DNA from: Sporomusa malonica
GTDB taxonomy: Bacteria > Bacillota > Negativicutes > Sporomusales > Sporomusaceae
DNA length: 64,000 nucleotides
NCBI RefSeq assembly: GCF_900176355.1
Contig: NZ_FWXI01000021.1
Span: 28,670 to 92,669 of the forward strand
Direction: 5' to 3'
The translations under genes and the position numbers were made by a program. The first letter of the stretch is position 1; every line of letters begins with the position of its first letter. The notes under the pieces are model-generated. The model made no database searches. It was not told where the DNA came from and was given only the letters and a program-made list of their open reading frames with translations. Shown piece after piece: positions 42,147 to 51,375 of the stretch.

Positions 42147-42809
42147 ATGAAAGGTAACTTTGTAGACAACATATCAACGATTGTAGCAAGCCCGACTACA
42201 CTATTGACTCTGGGGGGAGTCATTCTGTTAGTCGTAGCGCTGCTGCGGATGAAGAAGGTTACATTCAACGCTAGGATGATGGCCCATATCGGACTTGCGC
42301 TTGCTCTGGCCGCCATCCTGCACGCATTTAAGCTATACCATATGCCTCAGGGGGGCAGCGTAACTCTTGGCAGTATGATTCCTATACTTCTTATGGCGTT
42401 TTTTTACGGCCCTGCGTTCGGGTATCTGACCGGGTTTTTATATGGTTTGATTAATTTGATCCAAGATCCCTATATCTTGCACCCGATACAGGTGTTGTTT
42501 GATTATCCGTTACCCTTTATGGCTTTAGGCTTAGCGGGATATTTCAAAGACCGGTATCTGGTGGGAACCGTCGTCGGTATTGTTGGCCGGTTTATATTCC
42601 ATTATATTTCCGGTATCGTGTTTTTTGCCAGCTATGCGCCGCCCGGGGTATCGCCCTATCTATATTCATTCCTATTTAACGCAAGCTATCTAAGTATGGA
42701 ATGCATTGTTTGCGTAGTCATCATGAGAATGCTGCCTATTAAACGAATTGAAATGACCATCAGGCAACAGGTGATAGTCAGCGATAACTTTAAAGATAAC
42801 AAAGTTTAA
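42147..42809 (+). CDS. thiT: ThiT-type thiamine transporter (ECF S component)
   Basis: 220 residues with six transmembrane helices, in the ThiT/YuaJ family. Binding-site elements visible are GGSVTLGSMIPI, FYGPAFGYLTGF, DYPLPFMALG, RFIFHYISGIVFFASYAP and SYLSMEC. ThiT binds thiamine with nanomolar affinity and needs the shared EcfAAT energising module, which is not in this window. The residual N-terminal part (about 1-35) carries an extra hydrophobic helix. GGAGGG is 8 nt before ATG 42147. Regulation by the upstream TPP riboswitch is clear. Confidence 0.92.
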   Translation: MKGNFVDNISTIVASPTTLLTLGGVILLVVALLRMKKVTFNARMMAHIGLALALAAILHAFKLYHMPQGGSVTLGSMIPILLMAFFYGPAFGYLTGFLYGLINLIQDPYILHPIQVLFDYPLPFMALGLAGYFKDRYLVGTVVGIVGRFIFHYISGIVFFASYAPPGVSPYLYSFLFNASYLSMECIVCVVIMRMLPIKRIEMTIRQQVIVSDNFKDNKV

Positions 42810-42848
42810 CTATAAGTCGTATATGTACTCGCTTTGTTGAAAAATATC

Positions 42849-42877
42849 TTGACAAAAATTACAGAGTTTGATAGCTT
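42849..42877 (+). promoter_or_regulatory. likely promoter of the T-box operon
   Basis: TTGACA, 17-bp spacer, then TAGCTT (weak -10). It lies 30-50 nt before the T-box leader begins. Confidence 0.5.
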
Positions 42878-42904
42878 ATAAATAATTTAAATAATTAGTT
42901 AAAT

Positions 42905-43200
42905 GCGTTGAGAGGGAAAAAAACACTGCGTTATGACGCTTCAGAGAGCTGTTGGTTGCTGAGAAACAGCGCGCAAAGCAGTCGTGAAACTCACCCTGGA
43001 GCAGTCAACTGAAAGCTGAACCATTTCATGGTGGCTGAAGCGAGTAAGTGTGAACGGTTTTTCTCGCCGTTATCATGAGACGGCATTAGTCATTTGACAA
43101 TGCCACAGAGTGGATATGTTTCATATCAACGAGAGTGGTACCACGGAAGTTCAAAGCTTTCGTCTCTTAGCAGAAATGCTCAGGGACGAAAGCTTTTTTG
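42905..43200 (+). promoter_or_regulatory. T-box leader, best read as leucine-responsive
   Basis: Stem I contains CAGAGAGCTG, the terminal TTGGTTGCTGAG loop, and GTGAAACTCACCCTGGAGC. Alignment to a GAAA-specifier-6 nt-GAGC layout puts CTC (Leu, 42990-42992) in the specifier. The antiterminator region has the T-box AGAGTGGTACCACGG, where U at the variable position matches A73 of tRNALeu. The terminator at 43153-43199 follows. ACT (Thr, 42989-42991) is the other reading. Confidence 0.93.
43153..43199 (+). terminator. T-box controlled terminator
   Basis: AAAGCTTTCGTC pairs with GACGAAAGCTTT, followed by TTTT. Its 5' arm overlaps the T-box antiterminator base-pairing partner. Confidence 0.85.
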
Positions 43201-43271
43201 TTGCTGGGTATAGATCAGTAAGCAGGCCGATTATTAATGGTTTTACAAAAAAAAATTGTGAGGTGACTGCC

Positions 43272-45797
43272 ATGAAACTTGCATTTTCTACCCTTGGTTG
43301 TCCCGATTTTAGTTGGACCGATATATATTCTATGGCCAAGGATTTTGGCTTTGACGGCATTGAAATTCGAGGATTGGGCAACGATACCGTTCACGCATAT
43401 CCTTTCACCGCAACTCAGATCCCGCAAACAATCCAAAAACTCTCGGAACTGCGCCTCGAGATCCCTTGCCTTTCTTCCGGTTGCTGCTTAAAGTTTGCCG
43501 AAAAGGCGGAAGAAAACCATGAAGAAATTGTGCAGTATATTTTGCTAGCAGCCAAGCTTGGCACACCCTACGTCCGCATTCTGGCCGACCTTGCGGCGCA
43601 GCCTAACGGCGTGGTGGATGACAGGGTTGTACTTGACGCGTTAAAGCGCCTAGTTCCAATTGCCGAAGAAAAGGGCGTAACCTTGTTGGTGGAAACCAAT
43701 GGGGTTTATTCCGATACTGCCCGCCTGAGCAGACTGCTTAATCAAGTGGCAAGCGACGCGGTAGCCGCTCTGTGGGATGTACATCATCCCTACCGTTTTG
43801 CCGGCGAGACCCCCGGACAGACAGTCCAAAATCTTGGTGCCTATATTAAATATGTGCATATTAAGGATTCCGTTGTGGAGGATAGCACAATCCGGTATCG
43901 CGTAATGGGCGAAGGAGATTTGCCGATTGACTACATGATGCTGGCGTTAAGCTCGATTAAATACGACGGCTATGTTTCGCTTGAATGGCTTAAGCGCTGG
44001 GCACCTGACCTTGATGATGCAGGCGTTGTTTTTCCAAATTTCGCAAATTACATGAGCCGTTTCATTGAAAAGAATACAGCGAAAGGCCGTTTGCTCGACA
44101 ATAACGCCAAAACCGGCAAATATGTCTGGGAGAAAGATACGCTCATTGACTTGACCTTTCCCCAGGTGCTCGACCGTATGGTTAATGAGTTTCCCGATCA
44201 GTATGCTTTTCGGTATACCACAATGGATTATACCCGAACCTATTCGGAATTCCGGGACGATGTCGATACATTTGCCCGTGCTCTGATTGCACTGGGTGTC
44301 AGGCCGGGTGACCACGTTGCCATCTGGGCAACTAATGTCCCCCAGTGGTTCATTACCTTTTGGGCAACGACCAAGATTGGCGCTGTGCTTGTCACTGTAA
44401 ACACAGCCTACAAGATTTATGAGGCGGAGTATCTCCTCCGTCAGTCGGATACGCATACGCTTGTGATGATAGACGGTTATAAGGATTCAGACTATGTTGG
44501 TATTATGAAAGAGCTTTGCCCGGAGCTTGAAACCGCCGAGGCGGATAAACCGCTGCGCATAAAACGTCTGCCTTTCCTACGCAATATAATTACGGTTGAT
44601 TCAAGGCAGAAAGGTTGCCTGACATGGGCAGATGCCATAGCTATGTCTAATAAAGTCCCCATCGAAGAAGTTTATCGCCGCGAACGTTCCCTCAACAAAC
44701 ACGATGTGTGCAACATGCAGTATACCTCGGGGACCACCGGCTTTCCGAAGGGCGTCATGCTCACTCATTACAATGTTGTTAATAATGGAAAAAACATCGG
44801 CGACTGTATGGATCTTTCCACAGCCGACCGTATGATGATTCATGTGCCGATGTTTCACTGCTTTGGCATGGTGCTTGCTATGACTGCTTCTATGACGCAT
44901 GGTGTCACCATGTCTCCGATGCCTTATTTCTCACCAAAGCTGTCGCTGGACTGCATCAATCGGGAGAAAATAACCTGCTTCCATGGAGTTCCCACCATGT
45001 TTATTGCGATGCTGGAGCATGAGGATTTTCCGAAGACAGATTTTTCTTATATGAGGACAGGCATTATGGCGGGCAGTCCTTGTCCTGTCAAGGTAATGCA
45101 GGATGTTGTGGACAAGATGAATATGACTCAGATTACAATTGTGTTCGGGCAGACCGAATCTGCACCCGGCTGCACCCAGAGCCGCGTGGATGATTCCGTT
45201 GAGTTGCGCGTTACCACCGTTGGGCGTTCGCTGCCCGGCGTTGAGTGCAAGATTGTGGATCCAGAAACCGGCAAAGATTTACCAGACAACGTGGATGGCG
45301 AGTTTGTAGCCCGCGGCTACAACATCATGAAGGGTTACTACAAAATGCCCGAAGCAACGGCAGCTGCCATTGATAAAGACGGATGGCTTCACACCGGCGA
45401 CCTGGCAAGGTGTGATGAAAATGGATATTACAGAATTACCGGGCGCATCAAGGATATGATCATTCGGGGTGGTGAAAATATCTATCCCAAGGAAATCGAG
45501 GATTTTATCTATACCCATCCCAAAATCAAGGACGTTCAGGTAATCGGCGTGCCTGACAAGCAGTACGGCGAGGAAATTATGGCGTGCGTCATCCTCAAAG
45601 ATGGGATGATAATAACTGCCGACGAGCTCAAGGATTATATCTGTTCCCATATGGCCAAACATAAAACTCCACGCTACATTGATTTCGTTACTGAATTCCC
45701 AATGAATGCTGCCGGAAAAATCATGAAGTATAAAATGCGCGAACAGGCCGTTCTAAAATTTGGCTTGTATGCTGACAGCCAAATTGAGACCGCTTGA
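43272..45797 (+). CDS. fusion of a sugar-isomerase-like TIM barrel and an AMP-forming acyl-CoA synthetase
   Basis: 841 residues from ATG 43272, behind GAGGTG. The frame is open upstream to 43110, but that part is the T-box. Residues about 1-275 form an AP_endonuc_2-type TIM barrel (KLAFSTLGCPDFSWTDIYSMA, PYVRILADLAAQPNG, VTLLVETNGVYSDTA, LEWLKRWAPDL). Residues about 290-841 form an acyl-CoA synthetase with the P-loop YTSGTTGFPKGVMLTH, FGQTESAPG, GDLARCDENGYYRITGRIKDMIIRGGENIYP and the C-terminal catalytic lysine in NAAGKIMKYKMR. Both halves look complete. A two-step link between a sugar- or hydroxy-acid-like substrate and a CoA thioester is conceivable. It is controlled by a leucine-type T-box. 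Confidence 0.88.
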   Translation: MKLAFSTLGCPDFSWTDIYSMAKDFGFDGIEIRGLGNDTVHAYPFTATQIPQTIQKLSELRLEIPCLSSGCCLKFAEKAEENHEEIVQYILLAAKLGTPYVRILADLAAQPNGVVDDRVVLDALKRLVPIAEEKGVTLLVETNGVYSDTARLSRLLNQVASDAVAALWDVHHPYRFAGETPGQTVQNLGAYIKYVHIKDSVVEDSTIRYRVMGEGDLPIDYMMLALSSIKYDGYVSLEWLKRWAPDLDDAGVVFPNFANYMSRFIEKNTAKGRLLDNNAKTGKYVWEKDTLIDLTFPQVLDRMVNEFPDQYAFRYTTMDYTRTYSEFRDDVDTFARALIALGVRPGDHVAIWATNVPQWFITFWATTKIGAVLVTVNTAYKIYEAEYLLRQSDTHTLVMIDGYKDSDYVGIMKELCPELETAEADKPLRIKRLPFLRNIITVDSRQKGCLTWADAIAMSNKVPIEEVYRRERSLNKHDVCNMQYTSGTTGFPKGVMLTHYNVVNNGKNIGDCMDLSTADRMMIHVPMFHCFGMVLAMTASMTHGVTMSPMPYFSPKLSLDCINREKITCFHGVPTMFIAMLEHEDFPKTDFSYMRTGIMAGSPCPVKVMQDVVDKMNMTQITIVFGQTESAPGCTQSRVDDSVELRVTTVGRSLPGVECKIVDPETGKDLPDNVDGEFVARGYNIMKGYYKMPEATAAAIDKDGWLHTGDLARCDENGYYRITGRIKDMIIRGGENIYPKEIEDFIYTHPKIKDVQVIGVPDKQYGEEIMACVILKDGMIITADELKDYICSHMAKHKTPRYIDFVTEFPMNAAGKIMKYKMREQAVLKFGLYADSQIETA

Positions 45798-45826
45798 AGA
45801 TCGATTTGATGTGTTCCAATCGAGTA

Positions 45827-48800
45827 TTACACTATCTCCAGGCTAAGCAAATTAATAAATTTTTCTGCTAGAACCGGATCAAACTGGGTTCCGGAACAGC
45901 GGCGAATTTCGGCAAGCGCGTCTTCGCTGGACATGGCCTTGCGGTAGGGCCTGTCACTCGTCATAGCATCATATGCGTCTACTATACTGAGAATACGGCA
46001 CTGAATCGGGATTTCTTCTCCGCTAATGCCGAGCGGATAGCCTTTACCATTCCAATGCTCCTGGTGCTTCAATACCCAGTCGGCAATCGGCTCCAAGTCT
46101 GGAGATGATTTTGCAATTCTAAATCCAATCTCGCAGTGCTGCCGCATAATGTTCATTTCGTCTTCGGTTAGTTTGCCTGGCTTCTTCAGTATGCTGTCCG
46201 GAATGCCTACCTTGCCAATATCGTGAAACTTAGCGAATAGCCGCAAATCAGAAATGGTTCCTTTCGGCAACGACAAGTGCTGTCCCATCATTTCCATTAG
46301 TATACTCAAGCGGTCGGCATGACCTTCGGTGATATGGTCGCGGACCTCCAGCGCCTTCATTAGCGTCTGAACAATCGAACCACGAACACTTTGGCTCTGG
46401 TGCAGCTTCTGACGGTACATGTTGTTGTCGGCAGTTTTGAAGACGCTTTCAACATGCACAGTTTCTTCGCCTAGGGCCCAGCCAATTGACAGGCTGAGCG
46501 GCAGTTGGGGACTCTCATCATTATAGGCTTCCACTTGCAGCCGATAGTACTGCTCTAGTTCCTCCATCTGCTCCTTCGTTGAATCGAACAGTACCACTGC
46601 AAACTCGTCGCCACCAATACGGGCGACATAGTTCGGCGCTTTGATCCCGGCAGCCAAGAGGCCGGCAACCTGTTTTAGAAGATCGTCCCCCTGGCGGTGG
46701 CCCAGCGTGTCATTGATCAACTTCAAGCCGTCCACGTCGCAGACGAAGATACCGACATAACAGTATTTGCCCGCCTGCATCCGTATAATATCGGTTTCAA
46801 AATAAGCACGGTTATATACACCGGTCATTGCATCTCGCTGGCGGAGGTATTCCAAGCCCTCTTCCATCTGCTTACGCGACGTAATATCGCGCATCGATGC
46901 CAAACAACGGGTTTTGCCGTCTATTTCAACCGGTGTGGAACTGATTTCGAGAATCAAGCGCCTTCCCTCACGGTCATAGGTTTCCCGTTCATAAAGCGGC
47001 TGGGGCCCCTCCTTTACCGTAGCCCTGATAACCTGTAAAGCCGTTTCTTTATTGGCGGCAGTCGAAATTAAAGTGATCCCCTGCTCTTTGAATTCTTTTT
47101 CTGAATAGCCGAACCATTCCTGTAACCGGTAGTTAACTGCCAAGATTTCGCCTGTTTCCCCATCGTTAACAAGCAGACCGTCACCGACAGCGTTAAAAAT
47201 ATCTATCGCTGTCTTTTTGCTGCGAAGTAATTCGTCCATCTTCCTGACATTTTCCACGGCAATGGATGCCAATTCGGCAAATCGGGTCAACAGTTCCAGT
47301 TCCTTTTCTCCGAAATGATGGTTTTCGCTGGTAAAGGCCACCCCGATGACCCCAATGACTTTGTCTTCGCGTTTTAAAGGTACCTGCGCGAAGCAACGGA
47401 CTTCATCCAGGGCAGGATGCAGCAGTCTGCTCGTCCAGGTATTGTAACTTCTGATTACAACAGGCTGACCAGTCCGGTATACCTGACCGATGATTCCAGT
47501 GTCAAGAGGCAGCTTGATACCCGCGTGGTCTTCAAACAATCCCAGCCCATCGAGCTCGTCCATGACCATCTCCTCTTCATTGAGCAGGGCAATATTGCCG
47601 TGCGGTGTACCGGCGCTCGCTGTTGCCCAGGTTATGACAGTCTTGAGCAACCAATCACGGTCGGTCTGGCTCATCAATTTTGCAGCTATTTCTCGCAATG
47701 CCTCGAGTACAGCGTTTTGACTAACAAGATCCTGATTCGCCTTGTCAAGCTCGCCATACTGAATTCGAAGCTCTTCCTCGGTGGCTATAAGTTCCTCATG
47801 GGTCGCGGTCAGTTTCTCAAAGCTTTCCTGTAGGCGCTGTTCAGCCAAGACTCTTTCGGTAATATCGACGGCTGCCCCTACGACTGCTATAACACGGCCA
47901 TTATCATCAAATACGGGAATCAGGCGATTATTTAAATAAACTTCCCCCACCTTATGCTCAAAGAAGACGGCTTCTCCCTCTGCAGCTCGCCGGAATGCGT
48001 CAAGAATATCCGGAAAATCGGGATACATTTCGAAGACAGAGTGGCCAACCGCTTCACCGGCCTCCAAGCCGATTTTTTTTAATCCAAGGCCTTCAGACAG
48101 CATGAAATGCCCACCCAGATCTATAGCATAGAAAACAATAGGCGTATTCGCAACAAAAGTGCGAAGCCAGGTTTCATCCCGGCGCTGCTTTCGCGCCCTG
48201 GCAATAATATAACCAGCGGAAAAAAGGATAAACAGACTGACGCCGCCGGCAACGGCAAGATACACGTTGCGGCGCTGAACAAAAGGAGCCAAAGCTTGCT
48301 CTGATACGCCTACCTGGATAATCACCGGATAGTCAGGCATCGTGCGGTAACTGACCTCTAGCGTTTTGCCAAAGATACGACCGCGAGTAGAATAAAAACC
48401 TGCTGATGCGTTTTTTATTTGCAGGAAAAGGTCGGATCCAGTCATGTCTGCATCCAGCTCGGAGACATGATTACTTGCGCGAACTATGCCGTCAAGTCCG
48501 ACTAAACGGATGGTATAATTCTCTGATAAATCCATTTCACGATAAAATTTCGTAAAATAATTGGGATCCATTGCGATAATCGCCACGCCGGCGAAACTAC
48601 CATCCGGGTTGTTGATGCGTCGAGTCATATGTATGCTTACTTTTTGAGATGTCCGCCCGACAAAAGGTCTTCCAAGGTAAATCTCTCCCGGGTCAGCGGC
48701 AATATGGTAAACAAAATGAGGAACTGTGGCAATATTTACGCCTGCAGCATTTCCCAAAGTACTTACCACCAAATCACCAGCAGAGTTGACAATGCCGGCC

Positions 48801-49114
48801 GTGGCAATCGGATCGAGACGCAGTTGTTGAAACACGCGTTCTAACGTGGGGGAAAGTGTGTAACTCTGCTCATATTCGGCCTTCATGCTGTTTAAATAGA
48901 ACTCGTTCGTTTTCAACACTCTGCGCACATGCTCTTCAAAGGCCCGAGTGAGTCTATCACCGTCTTGACGTATCATGTCGCTGGTGGCTTTACGATCATG
49001 GTCAATCTGCCACAAAGTGCCACTCCAGACGAAAACTAATAAAACAGCACAAAATAGAATTATGGACCTGTCGGGGATGATCCAATTCCGTAAATATTGA
49101 CCGATCTTATCCAT
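45827..49114 (-). CDS. membrane c-di-GMP enzyme: Cache-PAS-GAF-PAS-GGDEF-HD-GYP
   Basis: 1095 residues from ATG 49114, 8 nt behind GGAGG. Order: transmembrane helix about 16-35, double-Cache sensor about 40-280 (GVAIIAMDPNYFTKFYRE), transmembrane helix about 287-308, PAS, coiled coil, GAF (about 480-625), PAS, GGDEF (about 760-920, IGGDEF and CDVDGLKLINDTLGH) and HD-GYP (about 925-1095, HDIGKVGIPDSIL, NGKGYP). No RxxD inhibitory site is visible before GGDEF. The GGDEF/HD-GYP half is a paralogue of that in 11246-13741. It could make or break c-di-GMP, the ligand of the riboswitch at 37236-37316. Confidence 0.95.
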   Translation of the reverse strand: MDKIGQYLRNWIIPDRSIILFCAVLLVFVWSGTLWQIDHDRKATSDMIRQDGDRLTRAFEEHVRRVLKTNEFYLNSMKAEYEQSYTLSPTLERVFQQLRLDPIATAGIVNSAGDLVVSTLGNAAGVNIATVPHFVYHIAADPGEIYLGRPFVGRTSQKVSIHMTRRINNPDGSFAGVAIIAMDPNYFTKFYREMDLSENYTIRLVGLDGIVRASNHVSELDADMTGSDLFLQIKNASAGFYSTRGRIFGKTLEVSYRTMPDYPVIIQVGVSEQALAPFVQRRNVYLAVAGGVSLFILFSAGYIIARARKQRRDETWLRTFVANTPIVFYAIDLGGHFMLSEGLGLKKIGLEAGEAVGHSVFEMYPDFPDILDAFRRAAEGEAVFFEHKVGEVYLNNRLIPVFDDNGRVIAVVGAAVDITERVLAEQRLQESFEKLTATHEELIATEEELRIQYGELDKANQDLVSQNAVLEALREIAAKLMSQTDRDWLLKTVITWATASAGTPHGNIALLNEEEMVMDELDGLGLFEDHAGIKLPLDTGIIGQVYRTGQPVVIRSYNTWTSRLLHPALDEVRCFAQVPLKREDKVIGVIGVAFTSENHHFGEKELELLTRFAELASIAVENVRKMDELLRSKKTAIDIFNAVGDGLLVNDGETGEILAVNYRLQEWFGYSEKEFKEQGITLISTAANKETALQVIRATVKEGPQPLYERETYDREGRRLILEISSTPVEIDGKTRCLASMRDITSRKQMEEGLEYLRQRDAMTGVYNRAYFETDIIRMQAGKYCYVGIFVCDVDGLKLINDTLGHRQGDDLLKQVAGLLAAGIKAPNYVARIGGDEFAVVLFDSTKEQMEELEQYYRLQVEAYNDESPQLPLSLSIGWALGEETVHVESVFKTADNNMYRQKLHQSQSVRGSIVQTLMKALEVRDHITEGHADRLSILMEMMGQHLSLPKGTISDLRLFAKFHDIGKVGIPDSILKKPGKLTEDEMNIMRQHCEIGFRIAKSSPDLEPIADWVLKHQEHWNGKGYPLGISGEEIPIQCRILSIVDAYDAMTSDRPYRKAMSSEDALAEIRRCSGTQFDPVLAEKFINLLSLEIV

Positions 49115-49514
49115 TAATAACGCCTCCATTGTTGCCTACTATCTTTAAACTTTAATTCGGCTCCCTAAATATGGATAGTACCGAAGCCAACATAATGTGA
49201 CTCAACCGATTGTTTCCGATTATCAATTTAATTTTATCTTTTTCTACAAAATGCAACAAGAATCCTTCATCTACTTCATTATACAAAAAGGCTAAGGCAC
49301 TCTCCTAACGGAGAATTCCTTAGCCTTTGGTCTTTCTAATGGGCTACTCTATAAGTTGATGGTTATAAGTCAAATTTTACATCCAGTCATAGCGACAGGA
49401 ACAGCTAGGCTATCATGTATCTCTTCGTTATTTTCAATGTGTACCTGACTCCTGCATTTAGCAGTGGATCAGGGTATTAAGCGCAAGCAAATTGGGTTGA
49501 TAATACTCTAAGTT
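49115..49514. other. 400-bp intergenic region
   Basis: It holds the terminator at 49286-49328. No gene or other structure is evident. Confidence 0.5.
49286..49328 (-). terminator. terminator downstream of the AlkA-type gene
   Basis: AAAGGCTAAGG and CCTTAGCCTTT pair, with an inner TCTCC/GGAGA helix. Five T follow on the minus strand. Confidence 0.7.
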
Positions 49515-50162
49515 TCAACTTTTTTTGTTTCGAGCAATAGCGGTGTTTTGCATACCATTATCTACTGATATAGCCCATAGGTATAGAGATGCTACTGAGC
49601 CATACGGGGAATATCGCTTTCTATATTTCTCGAATTTATCCTTTGTCAGCTCTCTTAAACCGTATAAATTCAGCATCCCTCGGCGGATTGCTAAGTCTCC
49701 GTAGCTCACAACGTCAGGTCGGCATAAGGAGAAAATCAATAACATTTCCGCTGTCCAAACGCCTACGCCGCTAAGAGCAGTCAGGTTGTTGATGATCTGA
49801 GCATCAGGCAGGGTATGCAAAGCACCAAAATCCACAACCCCTGTCAGAGCCGCTTCGGCAAGACCCATGATATAGCCTGCTTTTCTCGTACTCATACCGC
49901 AACCCTTTATGGCTTCCGCTCCGGCACCTGCTATGCCTTGTGGCGTTATATCGCCATCCAGCAATGTATTCATCCTCTGGCGCACGGTTTGCGCTGCCTT
50001 AGTAGATATTTGCTGGCTTAGAACACTGCCGACAAGCGCTGAAAATACATCTGGATTAACCTCACGCTCGATCATACCGATCTGGTCAATAGCAACGCCC
50101 AGTTTTTTATCTTTTCGTTTCAGGTACTCTATTTCCACTTGCCCATAGGTAAAAGAAGGCAT
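49515..50162 (-). CDS. DNA-3-methyladenine glycosylase of the AlkA/HhH-GPD family
   Basis: 215 residues. The HhH-GPD region shows LVGSVLSQQISTKAAQTV, then the helix-hairpin-helix LTALSGVGVWTAEMLLIF and the catalytic aspartate in VVSYGDLAIRRGML. It excises alkylated bases. The length matches short AlkA-like enzymes without the N-terminal AlkA_N domain. ATG 50162 uses the GAGAGGAAA in the tail of an ogt remnant that ends 5 nt upstream, so the two genes were probably an alkylation-repair operon. Confidence 0.9.
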   Translation of the reverse strand: MPSFTYGQVEIEYLKRKDKKLGVAIDQIGMIEREVNPDVFSALVGSVLSQQISTKAAQTVRQRMNTLLDGDITPQGIAGAGAEAIKGCGMSTRKAGYIMGLAEAALTGVVDFGALHTLPDAQIINNLTALSGVGVWTAEMLLIFSLCRPDVVSYGDLAIRRGMLNLYGLRELTKDKFEKYRKRYSPYGSVASLYLWAISVDNGMQNTAIARNKKS

Positions 50163-50167
50163 AATTC

Positions 50168-50278
50168 TTATTTCCTCTCAAGCTCAAGTAAGATTTGCTT
50201 TATTCCCAGACCGCCGCGATAACCGGTTAAGGATCCATTTGCACCAATAACACGATGACAGGGAATAAAGACTGCCTA
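50168..50278 (-). pseudogene. C-terminal remnant of an ogt-type O6-methylguanine methyltransferase
   Basis: The frame encodes [24 protein letters not shown] and [11 protein letters not shown], i.e. the active-site PCHRV and downstream GGL motif. It is preceded immediately by an in-frame TAG (50276-50278). No matching N-terminal part is present upstream within 200 bp. It ends in a TAA at 50168, 5 nt before the AlkA start. Confidence 0.85.
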
Positions 50279-50523
50279 GTTTAATTATAATGGCAGTTGC
50301 AATAAAAATCTTCCTCAAAATTGCTGACCAACTTGAATTTCCAACAATACATCGCAGTGTATCCATGTTCCCGCTTTGGCCAGTTCTCTCATCTTATTAA
50401 CGTCAAACATTAAATGAAAAAGTATGCTGAGATAAACCCTCTGAACATAGAGAGCCACCATCTGATATAATATAGTATATATACTGCTGATAAAACTTAC
50501 TGGTGAGAAGGAGGCGTCCAGAC

Positions 50524-50871
50524 ATGAATATTACTGGAGAACAAAAACTGCTGGCCGTATTGGCACACCTGGCTTATTTGTTTGGAGGACTTGGTTTCAT
50601 TATTGCTCCGCTGCTCATTTTCTTAGCAAAAAAAGATGACCCTTTCGTTTATGAACATGCCAAACAGGCCTTAGTTGCCCACTTGGTGATTTTGGCCGTT
50701 TCTGTAGCTACCGGCCTACTATGTGCCCTGCTAATTGGGCTGTTACTGCTACCAATCATAGCTGTTCTTTGGCTGCTGCTTTTGATAACCTCCATCATCG
50801 CCGCAGTTAAAGCAGCTGACGGCCAGGGTTATAAGTATCCAATAATTCAAGGACTTGTGAATAAAATATGA
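50524..50871 (+). CDS. DUF4870-type membrane protein
   Basis: 115 residues from ATG 50524, 9 nt behind AAGGAGG. Two or three transmembrane helices are visible: LLAVLAHLAYLFGGLGFIIAPLLIFL, VAHLVILAVSVATGLLCALL and a final hydrophobic stretch VLWLLLLITSIIAAV. The DPFVYEHAKQAL motif, where a soluble loop ends in H-x-x-Q-A-L, is typical of DUF4870. The function of this family is unknown. It ends in an extended inverted repeat used as terminator. Confidence 0.9.
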   Translation: MNITGEQKLLAVLAHLAYLFGGLGFIIAPLLIFLAKKDDPFVYEHAKQALVAHLVILAVSVATGLLCALLIGLLLLPIIAVLWLLLLITSIIAAVKAADGQGYKYPIIQGLVNKI

Positions 50872-50919
50872 TCACTAAGAAACCGGATGTCCAAAAGACA
50901 TTCGGTTTCTTAGTGATCA
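50869..50919 (+). terminator. terminator after the DUF4870 gene
   Basis: TGATCACTAAGAAACCG and CGGTTTCTTAGTGATCA pair, with ATGTC/GACAT at the tip. The stop codon is inside the stem. No T run follows. Confidence 0.75.
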
Positions 50920-51024
50920 AGTTATTCAGTTCTATTTTCTCTTACACCTTATGCTTACTGCATTCACGGCCTTCGCGGAATAGACCTTTTACTTTACTAA
51001 TTAAGCAACGATGAAAACCAGCAA

Positions 51025-51300
51025 GCAGTAGAGTAGAGGCCTACCTCACGGCTGCCCCCCTCTCAGAACCGGACGGGCCCTATTAAGGCATCCGGCTCTT
51101 CCACAGCATTCACTTACAGTTAGCCATATATATTCACATAGATTCTTGCCTTAGCAAGTGGAAATCGCTTCTCGAGCTTTGCAAACCCATCCCAGTTCAG
51201 GCTCTTCTTTTGGCTCCTTCGATTGATAATCTTAAACAGGTTGTGCCGTACGACATACCGGAGCGCTTTGATTCGCTGGAGGTTATCAATAATACCGAAG
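51025..51300 (-). mobile_element. 3' remnant of a group II intron (maturase tail plus domain V)
   Basis: On the minus strand, an uninterrupted frame of about 60 codons ending at TAA 51120 encodes a maturase/reverse transcriptase C-terminus with LFKIINRRSQKKSLNW and PLAKARIYVN. It is followed by a domain V-like hairpin (GAGCCGGATGCC and GGGCCCGTCCGGTTC) at 51065-51098. The 5' part of the intron is missing, so it is inactive. Confidence 0.8.
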
Positions 51301-51375
51301 ACTTCTGGCCCATTGGCGTTCTACTTCCTGGTGTACCCAATCCAGCTTAGGTTTGCAGTGGTAAAGTGCAAAGTA

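Noticed and set aside
43110..43271. 54-codon N-terminal extension of the TIM-barrel fusion
   Set aside because: It is read from the T-box and its terminator; the conserved protein starts at ATG 43272 with its own binding site.
49515..50162. AlkA-type gene as an Ogg1/endonuclease III
   Set aside because: No iron-sulfur cluster cysteines are present at the C-terminus, and the motifs fit the 3-methyladenine group.
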